Source: Apostichopus japonicus
Taxonomy: Eukaryota > Echinodermata > Holothuroidea > Aspidochirotida > Stichopodidae
Direction of reading: 5' to 3'
DNA: 60,000 nt
NCBI RefSeq assembly: GCF_037975245.1
Contig: NC_092581.1
Span: 3,670,001 to 3,730,000, forward strand
Position numbers and translations under genes: made by a program. The notes under the pieces are model-generated. The model had not been told where the DNA came from, did not search any database, and saw only the letters and a program-made list of their open reading frames with translations. Shown here piece by piece: positions 1 through 51,800 of the stretch (within the stretch, counting starts at the first letter, position 1; each line of letters begins with the position of its first letter).

Positions 1-1122
1 AATTCTATATGTTGTAAAACTTGCTTCATATAAAAGCGAGGATTAGCATTCACTTTTTATAGTTTGTTTCCCTTAATGTGTTGTTTGTATACCAGTTCAT
101 TTGGGTAGTGATCAAAGTTGTACAGCAACCTTCACTTGTAAGGAAATATGATATGCTAATTATGTTTTATTTCCTTTTCAATAGTGGGTTATATGGAGAG
201 CATATATTGTTTCATAACTTTCTAAGTTGGAAAAACAGTGTAAAATTTCCTTTCCCAGACTGCATGATCTAGAGATACTGTATGTATTGTTATTCTGTAC
301 ATGTATGTCCTAAAGTGCCTTTTGGATGACTCTAGCAGTACACTTAGATCTTTATGGCAAAGAGTCTATGAGAAGTGTACATCTCTAACCCTCTTCATAT
401 GAACAATACCAGCTTACCAGAGAACATTTTAAGTTAAAACTTCCACTTTGAAAATCTAAGACAGCTCAGGAAATATGCAAACATAAAATACTTCTCATTA
501 CTCATTGTGCATGTCCATTTAAGGGATAGGTCGTCTCTGTCCCATAATTAATGCCAATTGATGGGAGCCTTTGGCAGGTGTATCCATTGTTCTTTTTGTC
601 TTTTATCCATTGTTCTTATTGTCTTTTTGTGACATCAAAGTCTAAAGCTGTATAATTCTTGAGGTTTGCGAGTGGCATTACACTTCTTACTGTAATGTGT
701 GATCCACTAATACAGTACCATCAGTGCCCGTTCTTCAACTGATTTGACCAGGCTGAAGATGAGGTAGGTATAACCACCCCAATCCCCACCTACGTCAAAA
801 TCTAGCCTGTTGCTCCCGGTGGCAACAGGTGATGCCCAGCATTAAATTCTGCCCCAGAAAAACATAACAGCCGTGGTAAGATTGTGCCTCCCTCAAACTC
901 AGCCTGGTCTTGATTATTAAACCACTTTTGGCTTTTATTTGGCCCATCCTGAGTCTTTGACTTTATACCATGTATTCGCACCACTGTATTCATGTTTGTT
1001 TGCATACATGTACATGTACGAAAAAAAAGATTAAAAAAAAACAAATAACATTTGAATTCACATATATATGAGTCATTGTGGCTTGAAGATTCAAGAACAT
1101 TTCCTTCGCTTGAACTTCACAG
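1..1122. other. IGF2R intron (left edge), no feature seen
   Basis: AT-rich, no exon-like frame with splice sites and no recognisable element. Taken as the intron before the first exon placed. Confidence 0.7.
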
Positions 1123-40461
<39,339 letters not shown>

Positions 40462-41517
40462 CCAATGCTGCACTGACAGCTAGAGTTCACTCTCAGTAAC
40501 TCGCCGTACAACATCTGAAGAATTCCTTTGATGAAATGAGAAGGCTGGCAGAGGGCGGCATCCAAGCGTCGATGCGTGTCCAAGGCTTTTATACGATATG
40601 TGCTATTAGAACACAACAAGTATGTGCGGAATTTGCATTCTTTTGGTTTTTATTCCAAAAGTAAAAGATTGGAAGAGCGGCTGTAAATGTTTTCATTCTT
40701 TTCCGAGCCAACCTTTCAGAATGTATCATTGTTTTGTTAAGGGGGGGGGTGGGGGGATCACTCACTCTGTGATTTGTGTCGCAAAGTGCCTCCCTCTCTC
40801 CCTAGATGAAATTTTCAATCGCTGTCTGGGCATGAAATATATTAATCTTAGAATGGATGAAATATTCCTCAGAACTATAATCAGATATTGATCATGTCTC
40901 TAGTATTTTATCATAAACTAAGTTATCTTAAAGTAAGACTCAAGAGTCACAAGAAAATATGGAAAATTGTGATATTTAATACCATCCTTCAGTAACTATT
41001 ACAAACTTTATACATAGTTGTAGTTGAAATGGTAAAAAAAAAAAAGGAAAAATATTGGGAGACACAATAATGTGAAAGGAAGAAAGTGATGTAAATCATT
41101 CTAGACAGGTATTAAAAAAATCTTTTTAACCAATGCAGTAGCAGCTATTTAATTTTTTTTACGTTTTGCTCTTTGCGGATGTTGACATTGTTGCATTTTA
41201 AGTCAAAGGTGGTGGTCTACGGCCAAATACTATTGCATCAACCAGTGAAGTGTAAATATAACAGCTGTGAAGTTAATGTGTTCAGTTCTCAGGTATCTTT
41301 CATCGGTGAGAAATTTTATTCATGAAGGGAGTAGTGGCAAAATGGACGACTTAGGTTGAAATAATGTGGCTAGGTTAGTTTTGGATGTAAATTTTACAGG
41401 TTCAAGTTGCTGTGGCATGAAGAGAGAGGGACAATTTAGCACAGTGAATATATTAATGTTTCAAATTTGTTACCGTTTTGTCAAAGTAACAGGATAGTAT
41501 GTGATCACGTGAAAATG

Positions 41518-41523
41518 TTTATT
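41518..41523 (-). promoter_or_regulatory. Candidate ATM polyadenylation signal (AATAAA on minus strand)
   Basis: TTTATT on the plus strand, about 930 bases beyond the ATM stop. Another copy is at 41315-41320. If used, the ATM 3' UTR would overlap an IGF2R transcript ending near 42.1 kb. Confidence 0.3.
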
Positions 41524-42089
41524 TCTGAACAGTAACTAACAGGTGAAGTAAACATTTCAGGGCAAACTGAGCAACTGGAACGACATTGTGAAATTCCTGA
41601 CTGTTAGGGGCTTTCACTATTTTTGATGAGGAAACCATTTTGTTTTGGGGAGTGGGGGGGGCGGGTATTATGTAATGTCAAGCCGGTGAGCTAGTTTTAC
41701 AAAATTCCGTTTTATACACAATTTTTCTTTTTTTCCTATTTTATCACAAACCAGCTTTGTGATGTTGAATTTTTATATAGAGCAAACATTGGAAATGTTT
41801 TTTTTTTTTTTTGGAATATGCAACAACTGTGGCAGTAGTCAATATTATAATGTGCAATCATACCTGTATTGATAATTCTACATTTAGTCTCATTTCATTT
41901 CTATTTCTTCTTGTACCTCTGTGACTAGAGAGGTTCAGGTACACGAGGTCAAATTCATGTCAGTGCTTCAAACTAACTATTCGTTGTTTCACTGTAATTT
42001 ACAAATGTTTTATCGTCACAAGTTTGATTGAAGTAAGAATTCTAAGTGTTTGTCCTTTTGGGGGTAATCCCCAATGGCTGTTACCAATG

Positions 42090-42095
42090 AATAAA
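42090..42095 (+). promoter_or_regulatory. Candidate IGF2R polyadenylation signal AATAAA
   Basis: The only AATAAA on the plus strand found between the IGF2R stop and the ATM stop, 1.6 kb after the stop. An ATTAAA near 41111 is an alternative. Without transcript data the choice is open. Confidence 0.4.
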
Positions 42096-42290
42096 TGGAA
42101 AAAAAATTAATTTCATTTAAGTCAATTTGTAGAACTGACGGTAGTGTTATACAGGGCGGTAACCTCTTCTCTAATCCAAAGAGAGATACCGCCATCACCT
42201 AAGATTTCTTTTTGTAAATAGCCTTGGCAAACATCCTATCTATATTATATATACAGCGTTTTGCATATTTGTAACTGTTTGATCATCATA

Positions 42291-42490
42291 CCCATGGCTG
42301 CCAACCAGGGCACACCCTGCATAGATTCAGACCCATGGCTGCCAACCAGGGAACACCGTGCATAGATTCACACCCATGGCTGCCAACCAGGGTACACCCT
42401 GCATAGATTCACACCCATGGCTGCCAACCAGGGCACACCCTGCATAGATTCAGACCCATGGCTGCCAACCAGGGAACACCCTGCATAGAT
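42291..42490. repeat. 41-base tandem repeat, five copies, includes ATM C-terminal codons
   Basis: Unit starts CCCATGGCTGCCAACCAGGG and continues ACACCCTGCATAGATTCAGA. Four copies lie after the ATM stop, and the fifth (about 42455-42490) encodes the end of FATC ([12 protein letters not shown]). Copies differ at only a few bases. Confidence 0.93.
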
Positions 42491-42824
42491 TCTTTGGGTC
42501 TCTGGCTTCTTGTATCAAGTGATTGATCTGCCCCGAGACGCTCAACGTCACTCCTTCTTCCAAGCCTTGCAGTTTCTGTCGCAGTCTCAACAGCGCCCTC
42601 TCTGCCACTGTGTTCACCTCCTCCTTGTTCTGCTCGGCCTGGTACCTCGACCGCCCGTGATGTTCCATCTGGTCGATATTGAAGGACGACATGTTGCCGA
42701 CGGTCGCCGAGGTGTTTGTGTCTCCTCCCAAGCCGTCTGCCTCCAGTTTATCTTGTTGCTTCTGGAGGGCCAGGGCCTTCATGGGAGACATGGTCCAGTC
42801 GTACAGTGGATCGTACAACAGCAC
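42450..42824 (-). CDS. ATM: ATM terminal coding exon (regulatory domain, linker, FATC)
   Basis: Encodes [18 protein letters not shown], a variable Gly/Asn/Ser-rich linker of about 40 residues, then [39 protein letters not shown] and FPGWQPWV with TGA at 42452-42450. The last 30 residues are the FATC domain needed for kinase activity and TIP60 contact in human ATM. The final codons lie in a 41-base tandem repeat. Acceptor CACAG at 42825; phase 0. Confidence 0.97.
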   Translation of the reverse strand: MLLYDPLYDWTMSPMKALALQKQQDKLEADGLGGDTNTSATVGNMSSFNIDQMEHHGRSRYQAEQNKEEVNTVAERALLRLRQKLQGLEEGVTLSVSGQINHLIQEARDPKNLCRVFPGWQPWV

Positions 42825-45800
42825 CTGTGAAGAATAAATAGAGTGAGATGCCAAAATAAATGCGAACGATGATGGCAAAGCTACATCATCGGGTTGATAG
42901 CACAAGAACCTGGTGAAAACTCACAGTAACACAGTGTAGTACAGTACAGTATAACAGTACAGTAACACAGTAATAAAGTGTAGAAATATCGGTGACGATG
43001 AAGCTGTGTTATGTTATGTAATGTTACCAATCGCTACCCGATGATGAACCTAGCTTCTTACTCCAAAAACGCAACCTAAAATCAGTAAATTAAATTAAAT
43101 GATTACATTATCCATTATCGACATTTTGTCACTTTTCATACCAGTCTGGTCTAATCACATTGTCAAAAATTCAAACAGGCACTTCTTTCAATATCTTTTT
43201 TGGGTGTTCCTTTGTAATGGTGGTCTGAGACCCCCTGGTATTCAAACTGGGGGTTGCGACCCTTTTGGAGGACGGCTAAACTCATCCCCTGAGGAATAAG
43301 ATTGCTGGTGTTTGTGGAATGAAGAACACGACATACTTCAAAAGTTGCAAAATATAACACAATATTGCAATGCTAAAATTTCTCATTAGGAAGATGTTTA
43401 ACCACCTCTCATGGACTCCAGTCCACAAGTAAGAAAACATTGAAATACCAAGGGGTCTAGGATAAAAATACTGAATGTTTTTTAATTAAATCACCTCTAG
43501 GACTGCTAATAAAGCCTCTTGGTTGTGTCTCATCACCTCCATGGTCTTTTCACAACATCTGGTCGAGAAATGGAAAGATGGCGAAAAGAACAATTTATAG
43601 GGTTATTACGACCAAAATCGCATGTCAACATGACAACGTTTGTGCAACAGATGTACTAGAGAAACTTATGTAGATGCAATACTATCATACAACAGAGTTG
43701 TGAGGAAATGTGGAACAAAGTTATTTGCATGATCTCATGATACTTTATCAGTAGCTTGGAAGTGGATGTGGATGTCGTGTCAATTGAGTTGCGGAGTTTG
43801 TTCCAGTCTTTCACCGAGTTTTGCGGCATTCTAGAAGAATTTGTTTCCGCTCTGCTATTGTGGAGAGGATATGAACAAGTGCAATTACACTGTACTCCAC
43901 ACTGCTTAAAATAATATTATAATTTATGTATTATTTATGTATTATAATAATAATTATATATATTATATATATATATTATAATATATTTTATATTATGAAT
44001 TAATATATTATTATAATATATTATATAATACATGAGTTTTAGTGGGCATCCATTGGTGTCAAGTACTGCAAATTGTTGCCCGACACATTTCATTATGTGT
44101 GTCAACCAATCTTTTACGTCCCAAGTAAATGAAGAATCCTTATGGTTTGATCATTTTGTTGCTGTGGTCTGCATAGAATTCAGGATGCTTATTCCAGTTT
44201 GATGGGCGCTGTGGGGGTGGAGAACGTGATTTGACAAGAAAATCAGCAACATGGCCACTTTTGACAATTTGTCACGTTTTGGCAAAATTGAGTGGAATAA
44301 GACACCGCGTGGATCAAGCATTTACCTACGAAAAACACCCTCGACCCCTGCAACACCCATACCGTCCACCAAATCTCTCGTCAGTCGAAAGGGAATCGTC
44401 TCTGGGGTGGGTAGGATCCTGCCTTGCTCGAATGCCACGCCTGAAAAATAGAGAAAAAAAACAAAGATATACTTCCAAAGAATTCCAGTTCTGTTTGTAT
44501 TAATGAACTGATAGCATCTCATCATCTCACGTGAGCTTAATGCATGGCAAGAGCACACACCAGTAACAGCTATCTGTTATGTGCTCATGACAAACATTTC
44601 TTGTACAAATACAATTGACCCACCAAGTATTTTCAGCAACTCACCTTTCAGGTTGCAACCCACAATTTGCGGACCACTGGGCTACAATATCTTTTTATAG
44701 TACTACCCTACAGTGGACATATATATATATATACAGACAGGTTGCGCTGTTGCCATTAGCAACCATTTATTCTGTAGTCATGGTAATATACATATACGTA
44801 ACACATCGCCATTATACAATATTACCCGCAGTCTTAAGACTGCCGCAAATTTGTTGCTGAAAGTTGGTGTCACTTCACATCAAAGCAAACCAGAGAAGAA
44901 GAAGAAGAAAAAAGGGTTAAAAGTATATTTTGACACAAAAACGGAGAGCGAATAGAATACCGAGATCGATGTGGACCAGTTCGGCGCTGTTGCAGTCGAT
45001 CAGAATGTTTTGGACGTGTCGATCTCCCAGGCCTACCACGTACCCAACTGAAGGAGCGAGAAGTGGAGAGAGAGAGAGGTGGAGAGAGAGATGTAAAAGC
45101 GTTTGCAGGAAATGGTAAACAGTTAATAATTGTCTGAAAAACACAAATACGATATCTTCTTTTTCTATTTTGTCAATTTTTTCAACTAGCAGTTCTCAAC
45201 TAGTTCTCGGTAAGCTCTCTGACATCGACTGAGCAACGATGGGCAGGACAGGCTGCTTAAGTCTCAGGCCTTAAGTGTCCACTAATCCAGTAAGTGCAAG
45301 ATTATGGGTCAACTTTCTCTCGAGTTGGACTGAAATATTTTACAGGATGGATGTGGCATTGGCTGTCTGCTGAGATCCTGCTTCAAGGCTTGCTAAATGG
45401 CACTGATATAATGCAACACAACAACACAATCCCAAATTAAAGGGCATGAAAACACTGAATAATATCACGGACCCACTGAGGGAAAATTGTCATTTAACTT
45501 GCACATAACTTGCACTTCAGATTATTGATCTCTTAATTCTCATTCTCAAATTAAATTAATTAATGAAAAATTATAATCCAATTGCACAGATGAAGTTTTT
45601 GCACGACAATTTCTCGTCATAGCAATTCTCTGACATTATTTATAAACACCAAACAAATATTGGGCATCTTCTTCAGCTATCGGAACCCTGCAAACATACC
45701 TATTGAACATGTTGCGGCGCTTCTGCTGTAGGCTAGTCTCTTTTCAAACCAGACAGCTGGTTCCAGAAACTTCTCAAAGAAGAAATGCCTGAAGACCGGC

Positions 45801-48800
45801 TTGAAGTGACCGCTGCAGACTTTGAGGAATGTTCGATATCGAGAGTTGCCATCGCCAGAGTGCGAATCCTGTAAAAATAACAGGTTAAAACAGATATCAT
45901 TCAATGCATGTTCAACACATGGCTTGGGAAAATTTAAACATAAAAGGGGGGGGGGTAACCAGTTCCAATGCATGGTTGATATTTGGATGAATTTGTCTTC
46001 AAATATGGACCTATTATAGCAGTTTTATTGCCTGGTTGATAATAAAATGGGCCGCTTTATCATGTAGGCATGTTCTGGGAACAATTAAAAAAATCATGAA
46101 TTCGGCCAAAAATTGAAAAAATCATAAGGCTATACCCTTACAAAAATGTCCAATTTCGACCAAAAATTGACTTTTTCCAATTTCTATCAGGATGGATTAT
46201 ATCCATTCCCGAAAGCTGATATCTGTTGTCTAATCGATATAAATCGGTTTATTAAGCTTCATTTTTCATAAAAATGACATTTGAATATTCCGATCAATAT
46301 TGGATGAATTTTTCTTCAAATATGGACCTATTATAGCAGTTTTATTGCCTGGTTGATAATAAAATGGGCCGCTTTATCATGTAGGCATGTTCTGGGAACA
46401 ATTTAAAAAATCATAAATTCGGTCAGAAATTGAAAAAATCATAAGGCTATACCCTTACAAAAATGTCAAATTTGGACCAAAAATTGACTTTTTCCAATTT
46501 CAATCAGGATGGATTATATCGATTCCCGACAGCTGATATCTGTTGTCTAATCGATATAAATCGGTTTATTAAGCTTCATTTTTCATAAAAATGACATTTG
46601 AATATTCAGATCAATATTGGATGAATTTTTCTTCAAATGTGGACCTATTATAGCAGTTTTATTGCCTGGTTGATAATAAAATGGGCCGCTTTATCATGTA
46701 GGCATGTTCTGGGAACATTAAAAAAATCATAAATTCGGCCAAAAATTGAAAAAATCATAAGGCTATACCCTTACAAAAATGTCAAATTTGGACCAAAAAT
46801 TGACTTTTTCCAATTTCTATCAGGATGGATTATATCCATTCCCGAAAGATGATATCTGTTGTCTAATCGATATAAATCGGTTTATTAAGCTTCATTTTTC
46901 ATAAAAATGACATTTGAATATTCCGATCAATATTGGATGAATTTTTCTTCAAATATGGACCTATTATAGCAGTTTTATTACCTGGTTGATAATAAAATGG
47001 GCCGCTTTATGTTCTGGGAACAATTAAAAAAATCATAAATTCGGTCAGAAATTGAAAAAATCATAAGGCTATACCCTTACAAAAATGTCAAATTTGGACC
47101 AAAAATTGACTTTTTCCAATTTCAATCAGGATGGATTATATCGATTCCCGATAGCTGATATCTGTTGTCTAATCGATATAAATCGGTTTATTAAGCTTCA
47201 TTTTTCATAAAAATGACATTTGAATATTCCGATCAATATAGGATGAATTTGTCTTCAAATATGGACCTATTATAGCAGTTCTATTGCCTGGTTGATAATA
47301 AAATGGGCCGCTTTATCATGCAGGCATGTTCTGGGAACAATTAAAAAAATCATAAATTCGGCCAAAAATTGAAAAAATCATAAGGCTATACCCTTACAAA
47401 AATGTCAAATTTGGACCAAAAATTGACTTTTTCCAATTTCTATCAGGATGGATTATATCCATTCCCGAAAGCTGATATCTGTTGTCTAATCGATATAAAT
47501 CGGTTTATTAAGCTTCATTTTTCATAAAAATGACATTTGAATATTCCGATCAATATTGGATGAATTTTTCTTCAAATATGGACCTATTATAGCAGTTTTA
47601 TTGCCTGGTTGATAATAAAATGGGCCGCTTTCTCATGTAGGCATGTTCTGGGAACAATTAAAAAAATCATAAATTCGGCCAAAAATTGAAAAAATCATAA
47701 GGCTATATATACCCTTACAAAAATGTCAAATTTGGACCAAAAATTGACTTTTTCCAATTTCAATCAGGATGGATTATATCCATTCCCGATAGCTGATATC
47801 TGTTGTCTAATCGATATAAATCGGTTTATTAAGCTTCATTTTTCATAAAAATGACATTTGAATATTCTGATCAATATAGGATGAATTTTTCTTCAAATAT
47901 GGACCTATTATAGCAGTTTTATTGCCTGGTTGATAATAAAATGGGCCGCTTTATCATGTAGGCATGTTCTGGGAACAAATAAAAAAATCATAAATTCGAC
48001 CAAAAATTGAAAAAACCACAAGGCAATACCCTTACAAAAATGTCAAATTTCGACCAAAAATTGACTTTTTCCAATTTCTATCAGGGTGGATTATATCGAT
48101 TCCCGATAGCTCATATCTGTTGTCTTATCGATATAAATCGGTTAATTAAGCTTCAGAATTCGACCAAAAATTGAAAAAATCATAAGGCTATACCCTTAGA
48201 AAAATGTCAAATTTCGACCAAACCTTGACTTTTTCCAATTTCAATCAGGATGGATTATATCCATTCCCGATAGCTGATATCTGTTGTCTAATCGATATAA
48301 ATCGGTTTATTAAGCTTCATTTTTCATAAAAATGACATTTGAATATTCAGATCAATATTGGATGAATTTTTCTTCAAATATGGACCTATTATAGCAGTTT
48401 AATTGCCTGGTTGATAATAAAATGGGCCGCTTTATCATGTAGGCATGTTCTGAGAACAATTAAAAAAATCATAAATTCGGCTAATAATGCATCAGTTATG
48501 AATGCGAGAAACATTACTTACGGCTCTCAATCGGTCCCTTGCAAAATCTCTTTGAAACAAACTAATAACTTTTACCAGGTACGTCATATATTTCACTAAA
48601 AAAAATAAAAAAATGTAAATTGTTAGCAAAACAAGTGTATACTTGTGTATGTGTATGTGCTTAAAAAGCTACTCAAGTGCCAGCATTTGGCATCTGAGCA
48701 CCTTCAAAAATCGAAAATTTTCTCAAAGGGGAGGGGGACACCTTAGACCCCTCCCCGAGGACGGCGATCAGTATACCCGGCACTCAGAAAATCCTGGGCA

Positions 48801-51800
48801 CATCCCTGAAAGCTGTATTTATGAATGTGTTGCAATTGGTATGATATATATCTATCTATAATGGACCGCACAATATAGTTTGCACAAAGATACCTGCATA
48901 AGTCTCCTGCACTGGAGAGATGTTTTGTCGTCTGGACGGTATCTCTTGTGAGCCCCAAAGTCCGTCTTCTGGTTGCCGAGCAGATACAACCCTAGCGGTA
49001 CAGTGCCTTCGCACCATTCTAAAATACCACTTCTTTGGGAAAGTGGCACTACCTGCATCAGAAAAATAAATAAAATTTTGATAAATGAACATCTGGTGGC
49101 TGAAATTATTAATTTAACTTGGGCAAAACTTAATAAAAAAAATAGTTCAAGATATGATGTATTTGATTATACAGGTCAAAACAGATCATAATTGCTTCTA
49201 GTGTATTGTAAAGCTGATTCTGTTAGTACGAATAATTCTAATTGGACAAAGACAAATGCATGAATATTCAGCAGTCCTTTGTAAATGTCTTTTTTAATAA
49301 TATAGAACGAACGATGCTTTCTCCCTTTCTGTATAAATATGCAACTTCCTTAGGACAGAACATTTAAGGCTGTACACAGGCCACTTAAAGGATGTGAAGA
49401 CTCGCGCAAAAAGAAACGTCTAATGCCGGTAATCTGACCTAGTTTCGAATGAGGTGTAACAGAAGTGTTAGACACCACAATCGATCCCAGAAAATACACA
49501 CACAGCTTGCTACCGTCGGTAATTAGACACTAGTGTACAGTGAGTACATACAGCTACGGTCAATACCCACAACACAGTGTATAAACCATACAACATGGAC
49601 ATCTCAGGTCCAGCTAAAGATAACAAGTTATCACGTTTCATTACTATCTGCATTTTATAGCGACACAAACAAAACGTCACTTGCAAGCAACAGAAAGTTA
49701 ACTTTTTCAGATGGCCGCACACGGTTTGAAGCAAGTCTTCAATGCCTTTAAGGCTGTACACTGAACACTTAAGGCTGCACACAGAACACCTACTAAATAG
49801 TAATGGTGTGGCACGGTGTACAACTGTCCAATTTCAACCCAACGTAAACAACAAAAGAACTCGCAGGGAAAATTACTTTTGCATGTGACCTAAACCAGCA
49901 AATGCCATTAAACGGAACACAGTCGCTGCGTGCCCTCATCATTTGGTCAGTGTGGAGGGTTGGGGGAGGGGGTGGGGGAGGGAGACTCACCTTGTATCTC
50001 CGGATGTGAAGCTGCCTCTGTCTGGTCTCCGGGTTCTGAGCTAGGAGATGGTTGACCAGACCGAACACCTGCTGCATCACCGCATCCTGACGAAGATCAT
50101 CTTTACCCTAGTAGGAAAAGGAGTGAAGGGGGGGGGGGGGAGAGCGAGAAGGAGGAAAAGAGAGGGTGGTCAATACCTTGATGAGTAATTAATTCATTAA
50201 TTAATAATGTGACACACAAACTTTAAAATAAGTCCAGTGATGTGGAAAAACAAAAGGTGGTTTAGAGGCATGCTAGAAATTCTCTTTGGTGCACCGTTAA
50301 GATTCCGCAACGAGAGGCAAGGCTGGGATGTACCTTGCTAAAAATTTCACCACGTTCATCTCAAATTTTTAACAGCCATGTCGGGGGCGGGTAAACTTGC
50401 AAGTGCCACTCTGGTCCCAACCGTCTTGTGGTGGGTAAGATATGCCAGTTGAAAAACTTGTACAACTTTGAAAGTTAACATTTGGTTGTGTGAATCAACG
50501 AGGAATGAGGAATTGTGGACAGACACCTTTGGTGACTGTCCACCACGGTGCTAACACGGAGCTATATTGCTGATTGTTCTATGATAATGACACAAAGAAA
50601 AAGATTATAACAATCAATCTAGTCATTTTGGTATTACCGCTTATAGAGAATGCTTTGTGGAGCAAAATGTTAATCGACTCTCTAATGAACGTACTCTCAG
50701 CTTTCAGGGGGCAATCACCTGCAAAAGGTTTTCTGTAACTAGGGTAACCAAAGGTCTGAAGGGCTCCAATGTCAATATTGTACCAAGGGTCCCACAGTCA
50801 CGAATGGGCTTTTATAAGTTCTTGGCCTTTGCTCTCATTTCTGTTGTTCAATCATTCATTGTTATTCTCATCCAACGAAATTTGGGAAGGGCCCAGTGAG
50901 TAGAGGAGTAGAGGTTGTTACAAATTCATTAAATGCGAAGAGGAAGGTTACTTTATCTAGCTTTAAACACTAGCTTTAAATTTTACCTTGACAAGCTGTC
51001 TTCTGGTCACCCCATCTGATCCTATACACTTGATGATCTTTGGCAAATTGATGCCACCGGCCAGTTTAAAGGTCAATTCAAATTTCTGTATGGTAACAAT
51101 GTTGCCATAGCGACAGTTTAGGTCCACTGGGATATCTACGGTAGCTACAGCTGTCTGCAAGTTTTTCAGCGTGCATATTTGAAGATTTGTAGGGAAATTG
51201 ATTGGTTCTGATAACAAAAAATAAATAAATAAGTAAGAAAAATAGTGAAAAAGTAAGAAAAATGAACAGATGAAGGGCAATGAAAAAGAAGATTTGGAAA
51301 GCATCCCCAGGTAGCTACTAACTGTGAATTTGACTATTGATGGATGAATGCACAATGGTTCTGGACGAATCTAATAAATTCATGAATTATTCATAGGATT
51401 AAAGATCATTATGTAAATATTTGCTATAAATTGACGTAGAAGGTTTCTTAGTCCAGCAGAGATTTACTGTTCAGCCTCTCTGGGAAATAAATTCTGGATA
51501 CCTTGGGAATAATCTCGGGAATATTTTCTACGTTAATGTACAATTTTGGAAAGTTTTTTAGCTCATTTTCAGCATGCTATTATATGGAGACAACACAGAT
51601 GATCTTAACTCCATTACTCATATATAGCGAAGCAAAGCTGATTGTATTAATTTGTTTTCTTAATGTCACGTACATCATAAAGGACTTTAATATGTACATT
51701 ATGACAGATGGCAACCTCAGTATTAAGATATTTGAAGACTATTATTCACACAAATATCATATGGGAATACTGTAGACTTCCACAGGGTAAATATGATAAG

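Larger units (their letters stand above)
40462..42449. other. Shared 3' UTR and intergenic space of converging genes
   Basis: 1988 bases between the two stop codons, AT-rich, with short poly-A/T runs and no coding signal on either strand. It ends on the ATM side in the 41-base tandem repeat (from 42291). Confidence 0.8.

Noticed and set aside
42510-42830. 106-codon plus-strand frame
   Set aside because: Antisense of the last ATM exon, whose FATC identity is unmistakable.
43163-43360. Minus-strand frame between ATM exons w17 and w18
   Set aside because: No splice sites in phase; w17 and w18 join directly and match the human protein without a gap.
45985-48480. Duplicated ATM exons
   Set aside because: The repeated 310-base unit has stops in all frames and no kinase or FAT motif.
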